NCBI GenBank assembly: GCA_026545225.1
Contig: CM048845.1
Span: 101,738,033 to 101,802,032, forward strand
Length of the DNA stretch: 64,000 nt
Direction of reading: 5' to 3'
From: Cornus controversa
Taxonomy: Eukaryota; Streptophyta; Magnoliopsida; Cornales; Cornaceae
Below, in pieces: positions 10,237-21,500 of the stretch. The position numbers and the translations under genes are program-made. The notes beneath the pieces were generated by a model. The model was given only the letters and a program-made list of their open reading frames with translations. It made no database searches and was not told the DNA's origin. Position 1 is the first letter of the stretch; the number at the start of each line of letters is the position of its first letter.

Positions 10237-11890
10237 TGTCACAAGGGTGGATTTGAACACCAAATCTTCGCCGTTGTGATGGCACTAGGACAACCCTTGT
10301 CTTCCTCTGTTTTAGTCTCAGCCAACACGCTTGATGTTTTGGAAACACACCAAGTCACTCCCACACACACAAGAAGGTTATGTAGGAAAGAAAGAAACAA
10401 AGTACACATAATTTATACAACTCTTATGACTCCCAACCTTTATATTATTATCACAAGAACAATACAAGAAAATATGGTCAATGCCTGCAATAAACTTCTC
10501 TCCCAAAGTGTATAGCTCTCATCTATTCTTTCACTTTGAAATTCTTCTCCCTCATTACAATGCCCATCAAGGATATTTATAAGCACTCACAAAATTGTCT
10601 ATTCAACCCACTAAGGCCCTGTTTGGATTGACTTTTGAAAAGTAATTTTCAAATTTTCAAGCTCAAAAACCGTTTTGGAGAGTGTTTGGATTTGTAAGGC
10701 GGAAGAGTTTCAGAGTCCAAAAAGAGCGTTTAAAGGAAGCTGGGGGGTACCAGTTTCGTGATTTAGCTTCTGCTTCTCTTTTTCTTCTACATAAATGCTG
10801 AAGCAAAAGCTCTGCCAAACAGAGCCTAAGTTAGTGGATGACATCCCCATCTATTTAGGGTTGTGTTGGCACCAACCAAGACTTGTCACCTTACCTTGGT
10901 GGTTGCTAGCACTAAACCACTTTCCCTTACCTTTAGCAACATATAGAGAATGTGCTAGACTTTTGTGTGTTGGCAAGCTAAGAGGTTGTCACCTTGCACA
11001 AGTGGTTGTTAGTTTTCTTCACATTCCCACAATATAGCTATATATGTGAAATGTGGATGGCAACACTTTAGCACACTTGTATATTGCCGGATTATTCCAT
11101 TACTTGTCAAGTGTCATAGTAGTTATCCACACTAAGTCATGTGTTGTCAGCCTTCAGAATGTGCCATTTGTCCGCCAAGTGTCAACCAATGCCTTTAACC
11201 ATTTCTAGCCCAAGCCATGGTCCATGCTAACCACATCTGATTTTAGCTAACCTTGATTAGGACTTAACCTATGTCAAGCCCTTGCCACGCGGTCAATGCC
11301 ATTGCCCATATTTTGGCCAAGTCCAAACCATGTCAATGAGTTTGACACTGCCTTGATTTGTTGGTGTATCAAACCTACAACATAAGCCAATCTATACCAA
11401 TCGTGATGTGCCCACGAGGGCTAGCTAAGCCACATATGAATGTCAAATGTCCTCTTGAGTTAACGATGTCTTGACCTGTTGGTGCATAGTCCAAGCAATG
11501 CCCACAAATTTTATGTTTGTGCCCATCGTGTTGCGCCCACGGGGGCTTGAGTCACTATCAAAAGCCACTTTGTATATATCTGAACCATCACCTTGACCAA
11601 GGGCAAGTTTGTGCACCCATGGGTCCAAGCGCACGACTTAGGGAGCACCAAACTTTGCTGCCCACCCATGTGGTTCTTCTCATCGAACCGTCAAGTGCCA
11701 CCACCTTTGGTGTGGTGCATCACCATGCCAAAGGCATGTTTAGCGTGCTCACATTGCTTACCTTATGCTAGGCTAACCACAACCCAGCCAAGTGGGCTCG
11801 GGTGCCTGAGGGTGAACCTACTCCCATGTATATACAAAACGAATATTCAGCCTTCATATTTATGAAGATGTCATTGTTGTATGATGTGAC
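10237..11890 (-). mobile_element. Probable LTR of a retrotransposon, minus strand
   Basis: Read on the minus strand, the block has a long C/A-rich upstream part (10830-11890), then GCTTATAAATAT (a TATA box, 10573-10584), then a leader-like segment that ends near TTGTGACA at 10237. That is the U3-R-U5 order of a plant LTR. A possible outer end with GATGTGACA lies near 11890, but no 5-bp target duplication is seen, so boundaries are approximate. It contains no gag or pol. The Tourist-like MITE at 10615-10826 sits about 30 bp upstream of the TATA box. Confidence 0.4.
10615..10826. mobile_element. Tourist-like (PIF/Harbinger) MITE
   Basis: A 212-bp element with terminal inverted repeats GGCCCTGTTTGG (left) and CCAAACAGAGCC (right), flanked on both sides by the trinucleotide TAA (10612-10614 and 10827-10829). 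The GGCCCTGTTTGG terminus and 3-bp TAA target duplication are diagnostic of Tourist/PIF-Harbinger MITEs. No coding capacity. Confidence 0.85.
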
Positions 11891-12561
11891 ATGCTAACAG
11901 CTCTCTGTGCCCATGGAATGCTGTCAAGAACCTAGCCATGGCATGGCCTTGTGCAAGATAGAATGTTAACGGTCTAATAGATAACCATTAGATATTCTCA
12001 ACCATTTGTAATTTTGTACACACAAACACGTTTTTTTTTGTTCGGTAAATACACACAAACACATTACAATACCAAGAAAGAAGGAAATACACAAGAACAC
12101 ATTAACAAACTATATAGTTAAGGTGACTTGAATAAATTGGCTACCACATCGATATATATAGTAAGAAGAAAAAGAAACAAATTAATTTACATAATTAATA
12201 AGCGAACCATGCATTCAAAAGACTATATATTGTGTATTTAAATTACATGTATTTATATACTTGTCTAGTGATAACGATAGTTATGTATATTTTTATTTTT
12301 GAAATTATATTTGTAGTTCTCTATTTTGTTTTATTTGAATTAATAAAGTATATTTTTATCTATGAAATTATATTTGTTAGTTCTCTATTTTGTTTTATTT
12401 TCATTAATAAATATGATTTTATGTATTTTCATGTTTTTGTAATTTTTCATTAAACCTAGCCAGCTTCTGGTGTCCAAATTTACTGTCAAGTGTCCACAGG
12501 TCAAAATTGCGTTATCTTATTGGAGATTAAATTTCAAGTGTGTGTATAGATATTCTTATAA

Positions 12562-12606
<45 letters not shown>

Positions 12607-12840
12607 TATAGATATGTATAATTATACTAATATCTCAGTGAACCTCTTCTCCCCACCTTCCACTCAGTCCACTGGAGAAATCTCGTATGGTTTAATCAAT
12701 CTATCCCAAAGCACTTATTTTACATTTGGTTCTAGCCTAAATTACCTTATGCAACTAAATGCTTGCTCCTTCTGCCTTCTACATAGAGAGAAACCATGAG
12801 CAGATGGAGAGGAGAAAGAATAAATAAAATAACAAAGTGA
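11891..12840. other. Intergenic DNA with ATT microsatellite
   Basis: No gene seen. Contains an (ATT)n microsatellite at about 12560-12602 and, near 12290-12420, two imperfect copies of a GAAATTATATTTGT...TTCTCTATTTTGTT segment about 70 bp apart. Confidence 0.45.
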
Positions 12841-12844
12841 AATC

Positions 12845-13260
12845 AGTTGGGATCACACACTATTGGTAATAAAATAGAGAAAAAATACACACACAAATAA
12901 CACAAGATTTATGTGGTTCGGCAAATTGCCTACGTCCACGGGCGAAGAACAATATCTTTACTTCAATCCTTTGGTTACACAATTTTTTTCTCTCTACTCA
13001 CCTCTTTCTCTATAATTATCTCTTTCTTTTCTCTACAATATCTCTTCTCAATCTCACCTTTATTTATAGAGTCTTCAAATTTAATTCCTTGTTGAACAAG
13101 AATTACAATTCTTTAGAGGCCAAAATAACTTGTACTAAAAGAATTACCTATTAAAATACAACTCTACATGAAAACCTAATTATATTAGGAATTTGAGCCA
13201 CAATTCTTAATAGGATCACAATGGCAGTAGATTTGAAGATCAAGGCATGCACAAAAGAAT
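12845..13260 (-). mobile_element. Solo LTR or LTR fragment, minus strand
   Basis: On the minus strand a TATA box (TCTATAAATA, around 13060-13072) is followed by a CT/GA-rich leader and then GTGGACGTAGGCAATTTGCC and GAACCACATAAATC (12914-12940 on +). This block is found in the R-U5 part of many plant Copia-type LTRs. An 8-bp word GGATCACA occurs at both sides (near 12850 and 13213), but exact termini are uncertain. Confidence 0.5.
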
Positions 13261-13659
13261 ATTTCAGTTGCTTTTTCCGTTTTAAAATGCAAACCTATAT
13301 ATGTTTATTAGTCTGCCCATCTCTCAACTTGTTATTTTATATTGTAAACCCCATCACTTTGTCCATAAGGTTTTGACTATTAATAGACGAGGTTGAAGCA
13401 GAAGCAAATGAGTAGGCCTTCAGGCAATAATGTACAGAGTAGTTTAGGATTAACATAATTTCTTTCTCGTTCCAGTAGCTTAGAGAGTAATATACAAAAA
13501 AGTTACAGCACTGTAGTGACAGCAGTGTATGAGTGAATTTATTTATTGTTCTAATTTTATTTCAAGTATTTGTTGATGTATTTATTTTCCTCGAGTGTCA
13601 TTTAAATTATTGTCTTTACTTATTTATGTAATTGCTTTTTGTTTACTTACTTTTTTAAA

Positions 13660-14290
13660 TTCATGGAATCCAAAAATCCTTCGAGTGTGCTAATGGAATT
13701 GGAGGATATTACTCTAAGACATCCAGTTATAATCTTTATCAAGCATAAAATTGGCAATGACTCATATACTTTCTTCTGGTACTCGCTTAGTGTTGGTTTT
13801 CTTTCATTGCTCTTCCTAGACCAAATTTTTCACTCTATTGGCCTTCCAGATGACATCAAAGTTAGTCATTTCATAAACCAAGATTTGTGGTACTTCCCTC
13901 GTACAATTGTTTCTCTAGTACCTGAACTAGCCAATTTGCCTTCTTCACTTGCATCCTACAATGATAAGGTCTTCGGGTCAGCATTTCCAAATGGCATTTA
14001 CGTAATGAAATACACAGTTGACAAGCTCACTCACCATGAACCCCAGTACCTTGGTACCACCTCGTTTGGGAATCATCATCAATTCCAAGAGTTAAATACA
14101 TCTGGCAATGCAATGCAAGCTACCAACACTAGATAATAGAAGCATAGCTTACTGCCAAATTCCAAATGTATGCCTACTCTGCAATTCAAAACTAGAATCA
14201 CATTCCTATCTTTTAATCAATTGTGACTTCTCAACCCTAATTTGGAAATTCATCCAGGAAAAATGCAAATTCCACACCATAAACCCTAAC
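13660..14290 (+). pseudogene. LINE ORF2 C-terminal remnant (zf-RVT region)
   Basis: Conceptual translation gives LRHPVIIFIKHKIGNDSYTF then FW, IGLPDDIKVSHFI and NGIYVMKYTVDKL. In the next frame it gives CLLCNSKLESHSYLLINCDF then STLIWKFI. These match, in order, the region between the reverse transcriptase and the C-terminal zf-RVT zinc-binding domain of plant L1-type LINEs (GxGxxTxFWxDxW...; CxxCxxxxESxxHLxxxC). At least one frameshift and the absence of an upstream polymerase show it is a dead fragment. It abuts the 115-bp tandem array. Confidence 0.7.
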
Positions 14291-14299
14291 TAGAATCAA

Positions 14300-14844
14300 T
14301 TAAAATTTAATTTGTAGTAATTCAAGTTTTTTTAGTTTAAGGGTGGTGAAATGTAGGTTTAATAGTGGTGAGGATCGTGAGGTAAAAATGAATTGTGGTA
14401 ACAAAAATTTAACTTATAATAATTCAAGTCTTTAAGGTATAAGGATGGTGAAATGTGAATTTAAAAGTGGTGAAATATAAGTTTAATGGTGGTGAGGTAT
14501 AGATTAATTGCGGTGACAAAAATTTAACTTGTAGTAATTCAAGTTTTTTTAGTGTAAGGGTGATGAAATTTGGATTTAAAGGTGGTGAAATATATGTTTA
14601 ATAACAATGAGGTAAAGATGAATTGTGGTGACAAAAATTTAACTTGTAATAACTCAAGTCTTTAAAAGTATAAGAATGATGAAATGTGGATTTAAAGGTG
14701 GTGAAATATAAGTTTAATGTTTGTAAGTAATAGATGAACTGTGGTGACAAAAATTTAACTTGCAGAAATTCAAGTCTTTTTTTAGTTTAAGGGTGGTGAA
14801 ATATGGATTTATGGGTGATGAAATAAAGGTTTAATGGTGGTGAA
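14300..14844. repeat. ~115-bp tandem repeat array, left part
   Basis: Degenerate units with GGTGACAAAAATTTAACTTG, a CAAGT(T/C)TTT segment, GGTGGTGAAAT and GTTTAATGGTGGTGAGG. The ACAAAAATTT anchor recurs at 14401, 14516, 14631 and 14747, a period of 115-116 bp. The array is interrupted by the LTR insertion at 14845 and resumes at 17297. Confidence 0.85.
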
Positions 14845-17296
14845 TGTTGAACCAAGGTTTTCAACGAAGGTTATCTCAGTTATTTTGATGATAACAAAAT
14901 ATTGTGGGTGTTAGAATTTAATGTCTACTTGAGTTTGTGCTTAAACATGTTACATTTTAACAAGACTCAAAATAAGACAAGAGGATCAATGACACCTTGC
15001 AAAGGTATCCAAAACTCATATTGATCATGGCCATCTATGTTCAAAAGCTTATATCAAGGACATGAGAAAATGATAAAGGCAATAATATCAAAGAAAGAAG
15101 ACTTCACCCAATGCACATCAAGATCTTTGTAAAGTTACTTTGATGTTCTCACTTGAAAGCTCTAAGATCAATGTATATCATTCATAAGTCTTTAGAGCAT
15201 AAGCAATAGGTCATGAACTTCATTTATAACATCATGAGACCTTTACTAAGGTTGAGTTAATCCAAGCTTTCATAAGTTTTGGAAGAACTCAATAAATAAG
15301 TCATAACTAGGACCATGTATTTTACTCATATCATTTGGATTGGTCTCTAGGAATTAGAGCAATAAGACTTAGATCAAATTAATTCATAAGGGATTTGTTG
15401 ACTTGAGTTGGTATAAACGTTTTATATCTTTTGAATAACTAAATTCTATAATAAGACCATGCATTCACATTCATATCATTTCTTGGTCACTAAAATTCAT
15501 GAAAAATGTCTTAATCTTTACATAATGATATCCTAAGACTATGCATGTTCATAAGTTCTAACATTTACTTTGAAATCTGACTATTTAAAGGTTAGAGGAC
15601 TTTGAGGCGCCTCAAACTTGAGTTTGAGAAGCCTCAAAGTTATAGAACAAAATAGGGCTTTCTAGAAGGCAGTTTGAGAAGCTTCAAAGTTTTTGAGGCG
15701 TCTCAAACTGCACTTTGAGAGCCTCAAAATCACTTTGAGGCACCTCAAACATGCTGAATCTGAATCTAACAGCTAGTTTAGATCATTTAATGCTCCCAAC
15801 ATCTCCCAACAGTTATAAAACTACCATATCTCTTAAAAGGGCTATAAATACACCTTGTATGTGTATTTTTCACAAATGAGAGACCACTACACCCATAATT
15901 GATCATCCATTGTTGGTTGAATCTATCTTTAAGCTAAGAATTCATATTCTATAGAGATAGTCATCACACTTGACCATATGCTTCCAAAGATCAATTCATT
16001 TGTGGTATTTAATTCATCATTCTAGAGTTGAGTTTTCTTATTGATTTATCAATTGTAATTTTAGATTGAGAGAGTTTCGAATTTGTATATCTTGTCTATT
16101 TGAGATACACTTATTGTACACAAATTTTTTATTCTTGAGAGAAGAAGACCAAGAGGTTCTCTTGGCATGGGTAGCTTGAAGAAACTTTGTAAGGATTTTT
16201 CTCTAAGCCCAAAAATGAGAAATGTTCATTCTCTACCTTAAAAGGAGAATGATTGGATAACGCTCTCTGCCCTTTAGAGTGAGCAATGGTTATCTCTTAA
16301 TCGTCAAAAGAGAAAGAAAGCCTAAGTCATGTGCTTGGCAAAGAAGTCTTGGTGAGGTTTTTATTGAGCAAGGAAGTTCAAGTAATTCACTTGGCAATTG
16401 TACGGTTTGCTTTCCACCCTTAAGGAAGGTTCTATAGTGGATACCTTAAGATGAGCTCATGGACGTAGGCCGGAGTTGTCGAACCATGTAAATATCATAG
16501 TGTTACTTGGTTTGCATTTCTTTAACCCTTAACTCCTTTACTTAAATAACATTTTATATACTTAATTTCATTATGATCTATAGATGAATGATTGGAGTAT
16601 GTTGATTGATTGAGTACTTATTTGATTATTTATCTCCAATTAAGTTGCACACCATGTGTTTAATAAAATGTCTTTATGAGCTTCAATTCTATTTTAGCAT
16701 TGATAGACATATATCCATTTAGCTCATTTCATTCCTTATTCAATGAACCATTTTATGAATGAATGAGTAGCACTCCAAGTGCTTGAGTAATTGCCTATGT
16801 AAGTTTTACTCTTTACATCATATTCATAAATAATTGCTCAAGTACCCTTTTGATATGTTTACTCATTTATTTTGTTTATTTAATGATTATTGTTTAAATG
16901 CTTCATATAAGGAGGATGAGATATATGCTTGAAGTATATTGGTTGAGTCGTGGAATTGATTGTATTGTAAATTGATTGAGTATTTATTTGATTACTTTTT
17001 TGCCAAACAATTTGCATATCATGTGTTTGATAAAATGCGCTATCAATATTTCCACACAGTACAAGCATGATACGTTGCACTTTAATGAACACTTCATTTG
17101 TCGTATTCACTTGATCATTTAAGTGCATAATAGGTTGAACATTCTCATTCCCACTTGTTGAATAAATAAGTTTATCAAATGTTTGACAAAAGTCCAAACA
17201 AGCCTACTTTTGTCAAAATGAGATAACCCAAAAAAGTTTCATTATTTGCCTATTGTCCCTATTCATCCCCCCTCTAGGAACAATTTTTGGGTAACA
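14845..17296 (+). mobile_element. Solo LTR, probably Copia SIRE/Maximus-like, 2.45 kb
   Basis: Starts TGTTGAACC and ends GGGTAACA (TGTT...AACA termini), with near-identical 5-bp flanks GTGAA (14840-14844) and GTGAG (17297-17301), in the middle of a tandem array that continues on both sides. Inside, TATAAATA at 15843-15850 would be the promoter. GACGTAGGCCGGAGTTGTCG and GAACCATG near 16460 match the R-U5 block of plant Copia LTRs. The TTTTGATGATAACAAAA-like start is typical of SIRE/Maximus LTRs. No gag-pol is present, so I call it a solo LTR. A compact cluster of six palindromes lies 5' of the TATA box. Confidence 0.7.
15601..15749. repeat. Cluster of six related 16-bp palindromes in LTR U3
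   Basis: TTTGAGGCGCCTCAAA, a perfect palindrome, is at 15601-15616. Variants follow at 15623-15638, 15673-15688, 15692-15707, 15714-15728 and 15734-15749. They lie 95-240 bp upstream of the TATA box of the LTR, where enhancer elements are expected. Confidence 0.8.
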
Positions 17297-17750
17297 GTGA
17301 GGTATAGATGAACCGGGGTGACAAAAATTTAACTTGCAATAATTTAAGTTTTTGTATATGGATTTAAAAGTGGTGAAATATAGGTTTAATTTTTGTGAGG
17401 TAAAGATGAGTTGTGGTGACAAAATTATAACTTGTAATAATTCAAGTCTTTAAGGTATAGGATGGTTAAATGTGGATTTAAATGTGGTAAAATATAGGTT
17501 TAATGGTGGTGAGGTATAGATAAAATGTAGTGACAAAAATTTAACTTGTAGCAATTCAAGTTTTTTTTAGTTATAAGGGTGGTGAAATGTGAATTTAAAG
17601 GTGGTGAAATATAAGTTTAATGGTGGTGAGATATCGATGAATTGTGGTGACAAAAAATTAGTTTATAATAAAATAATTTTTTTTTAAGTAAAAGGGTGGT
17701 AAAATGTAGATTGAAGGGCGATGAATAATAGATGAACTGTGGTGACAACA
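17297..17750. repeat. ~115-bp tandem repeat array, right part
   Basis: Continuation of the array of 14300-14844. Anchors ACAAAA(A/T)TT recur at 17321, 17419, 17533 and 17650. The units are more diverged in length (98-117 bp). Confidence 0.8.
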
Positions 17751-17862
17751 ACATATATGTTTTACTATTTTAAACAAATAATAAATGCGTTAAAAATGTA
17801 CTAGTTTTTACTAAATGTGATATTAATACAATAATAAATGTATTGAATATATATATCTATAT

Positions 17863-17889
17863 ATAAATGTGTTAAAACCACATTTAAAA

Positions 17890-17925
<36 letters not shown>

Positions 17926-17952
17926 TTTTAAATGTGGTTTTAACACATTTAT
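17863..17952. repeat. 90-bp perfect palindrome with (TA)n core
   Basis: ATAAATGTGTTAAAACCACA and its following TTTAAAACCA are mirrored exactly on the right of a (TA)n centre (about 17892-17923). Both arms are about 45 bp including the alternating core. It could extrude a cruciform or mark a degenerate inverted-repeat element. Confidence 0.85.
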
Positions 17953-17959
17953 TAAAAAA

Positions 17960-18113
17960 TTTGTTAAAGAATTTATTGTTTTATTATTTTTTAAAAAATA
18001 ATGAATGTCCTAAAAAAAATATATTTTTTAATAATTGAGATTGTAACATATTTATTTCAATATTTATTAATATAATACTAATAGAATGAGCTGGTGAAAG
18101 TAATAAAATAATG

Positions 18114-18144
<31 letters not shown>

Positions 18145-18582
18145 AACATAATAATGATGTCTATTGAGAAAAAAAACTAAATGAACGGGTGAAAAGTAAA
18201 CTGATAAAATATTTGTAGAATACTATTATACTGATGTGTATGAGCAGGTGAAAAGTAAAATAATAAAATATTAATATAATACTACATGTATAGTGGTGGG
18301 GATGGGGGAGAAAGGTAACGGGAACGGAAGGACACGGACGAAATAAAAGTAACTTAATTGAGTGTCCAAAACGACAGCGTACCGAGTACAGCACGGGTAG
18401 GTCACGACCCGAAATTTAAAAAAGTTAATTGAGGAGATTTGACCCGGAAACCATATAGATATATATTTTTCGGAAGGTACCCGATACCATATAGCTCCAC
18501 AGGTGAGAAGATTGGGCATGGTATAAGCCGTCTCAATCTGGTCTTCTTTCTCCAGAGTAAACCTCCGGTGAAGTTAGCCGCC
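17960..18582 (+). promoter_or_regulatory. Upstream region and leader of the PheRS beta gene
   Basis: No coding sequence. A (TA)n run at 18115-18141 is followed by GC-richer DNA with CACGACCCG and then CATATAGATATATATTTTT (about 18453-18470), a plausible TATA region about 115 bp upstream of the ATG. The leader from about 18490 (GCTCCACAGGTGAGAAG) to the ATG has a decayed second copy at 51403-51573. Confidence 0.5.
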
Positions 18583-21500
18583 ATGCCCACAGTCAGCGTG
18601 GGAAGAGATCTTCTTTTCGAAGCCCTAGGACGAACATACAGTAAGTTCCCTAGTGATCTCTACTTAATTCATCAATCGAATTCACACCTTTACTCCCCAA
18701 TATATCTGCATTCGTTCATCATGCCTCGTTCGTTTTCACTGTAGTTTCATTCAATCTATTTCAATCTCACAATACATTTGTATGAGTTTCAGCTCAAGAA
18801 GAATTCGAAGACTTGTGCTTTAAGTTCGGAATCGAGCTTGATGATGTGGTAAGCACTTACACGCTTGCCTGTATGTTCGTTTATGGACTTTAAAAAAGCA
18901 ATTTTTAACAAACTAAACATGCAGACAACGGAGAGAGCAATCCTTAGAAAGGAAAAACACTTGGAGGAGGAAGCTACCGACGAAGAAGAAATTATCTACA
19001 AAATTGAAGTACCGGCAAATAGGTACCATATTGATAGATTAATTGTATGGGAGTTATTGTTTATTGTACCCATTTTTTTAAAAAAATAAATGGGTAAATT
19101 CGAGAAGCTTTAACGAATTCAAGTGTTTCAACTTAGGAGCGAATTTACATAATTAATTTGTACGAGTTAAGAGGAATGATGCTATGTTGTTTTGTTGACA
19201 TACAGATATGACTTGCTTTGCCTCGAAGGGCTTGCTCAAGCCCTCCGCATATTTAGTGGGCTTGATCCAATACCTACATATAAAGTGACTGATATTAGTA
19301 GTAAATCCATGCTTAAAATGCATGTAAAACCAGAGGTACATATATCATAGAGTAACAATTCAATTTGAGTTTTGATTTACTGCATGTCTGTTCATTAACA
19401 ATGAGTTCTCTTTTCTTTTATTTATTTATTTTTCTGCGGTTATTTTTATCATCATCATTTTTTTGCCTGCAGACATCTTTGATACGCCCGTTTGTTGTTT
19501 GTGCCGTTTTGAGAGGTATAACTTTTGATGAAGCAAGATATAACAGCTTCATCGATCTTCAAGATAGGCTCCATCAAAACATATGCCGGTAACACATTGA
19601 ATTATGGTTTCAATTATACAGTATAGCTCAACTGCTTCTTGTTTTTCAATTTTTACTGATCTTAGTTGCACAATGTAAAATTGAAACATATGGAATCTAA
19701 TTCTCCAGTATTCTTTATTTATTATGCTTGATTCATACTAAACATTTTCATGTCCGGTTTTGTCTTTGCTTAATTATATCCTCCCACTAGTATAATATAG
19801 GAATGAATTAGTCTATTTTGGTTCAATGATTCAATTGGTAGATTCACTTGTGAGAAATTGTATATGTCATGAAATATTTATCTAAACAACACAGAAGTAG
19901 GACTCAAGAAATAAAACAGAATGCATTAGAAATGAGAAGAGTTGTGATACAAAATTTAAAATAATTTATCTATATTTGTGTACTTTTTAGTGAAAATTGC
20001 ATGTTTGTTATACTGATATATTTGCCCTACATGTAAGTTATCAAAGTTGCTTTTGATAAGATTAAGGAGCTGGAGGAAACACTTGGCATAAAATTATGAG
20101 TCTAGAGATGGCAATGATTTTCAAAGCATTTTGCTTTTTAGTATTCTTGAAAGCTGGGTAATTGTACCATCTCTTTACTTGTGAAGAACTATTTCTTATG
20201 CTTCGTTTAGTTGGAAGGAAGGAGGAAGGATGGAAGAAAGGAAGGAGGAAGGAAGGGAAGAAAGAGAGGAAGAAAGGAGGGATGAGGCATCCTCGGGGCC
20301 CCGGGCCCACCTTTCTCATCCCTCAAAAAATGGGGCGGAAGAGAGGAGGGAAAGAAGGATAATTGTTGCAAAAATATGAAAAAGCATTTTTACCGTTCAA
20401 TTGTACCAAATTACTTTGTTAAAATGCTATAGAAGGATGAATTGGTTTTTTTTTTTGATAAATAAAATTCCATTAGAAAGACGCTCAAAGGGGAGCGAAC
20501 CCGAGGATTTACAAAAAGCCAGGAACCGGCTGACTAAACTCTAAAGCTATCAAGAAGGTCCACTACTTGACCATCCGATGTACAATTTTTTCCGTATACC
20601 CAAAAAAATAAAAGAGTTAGAATTTTATATTTGAGAGACCAAATAGAAGACTCCACATCCTCAAAGCGCCTCCTATTCCTCTCTTGCCACAAACCCCACC
20701 ATAAACAAAGGGGAGTGACCCTCCAAGCATCTCTGACTCGGCTGTCCACTGTACACCCTCTCCAAGCCTCGATCGTATCCTTCATGGATCTAGGAAACAC
20801 CCAGTCCATACCAAACGCTACCAGGAACATAGACCAAACGTCCCTCGCTACTGTGCAATGTAAAAGAAGATGGTTCACTGTTTCCTCTGACCTCTTGCAC
20901 ATGCAACACCAGTTTATCATAATGCAACCTCTTCTCCTAAGGTTATCAATGGTAAGGATCTTTCCTAATGTAGCTGTCCAGGTAAAAAAGGCCACCTTTA
21001 TGGGGGCTTTTGTTCTCCAAATAGCCTTCCAAGGGAAAGAGGGACTCGTGGAGTCCGAGAGGAGTCTATAATAGGAACGAACCTCGAAGGTTCTCCTCTT
21101 GGATCCCGTCCACTCCATCTCGTCAATCCCTTCTCCCTCGATCACCTGAATGTACAAAATGGAGAGAAATTCCGCTACCTCCGAAAGCTCCCAATCATGA
21201 AAAGCCCTTCGAAAGCTCACATCCCAAGACGGTCTTCCGCTATCAAGCTGATAACAGTCCACCACTAAGGCTTGCTTGTTCGAGGCAATCCTGAAAAGCC
21301 TAGGGAACCTACATGCCAAAGATAGATCCCCGCACCACACATCTTCCCAAAAACTGATATATCTCCCGTTTCTAACCTTGAATTGAATGTTTTTGGAAAA
21401 TTCATTCCATCCTTTCCGAATACTTTTCCAGCCCCCCACCCCCGCAGGGAGGTTGGTCTCCGTGGACCGCCAACCACCAACATCTTCTCCACCCCGACTA

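Noticed and set aside
10237-10265. tRNA-like B box (GTGTTCAAATCC, minus strand)
   Set aside because: The flanking bases do not form a T-arm and no cloverleaf can be drawn; it probably belongs to the LTR end.
20631-21071. Plus-strand open frames across the LINE
   Set aside because: They are antisense shadows of the intact minus-strand ORF2.
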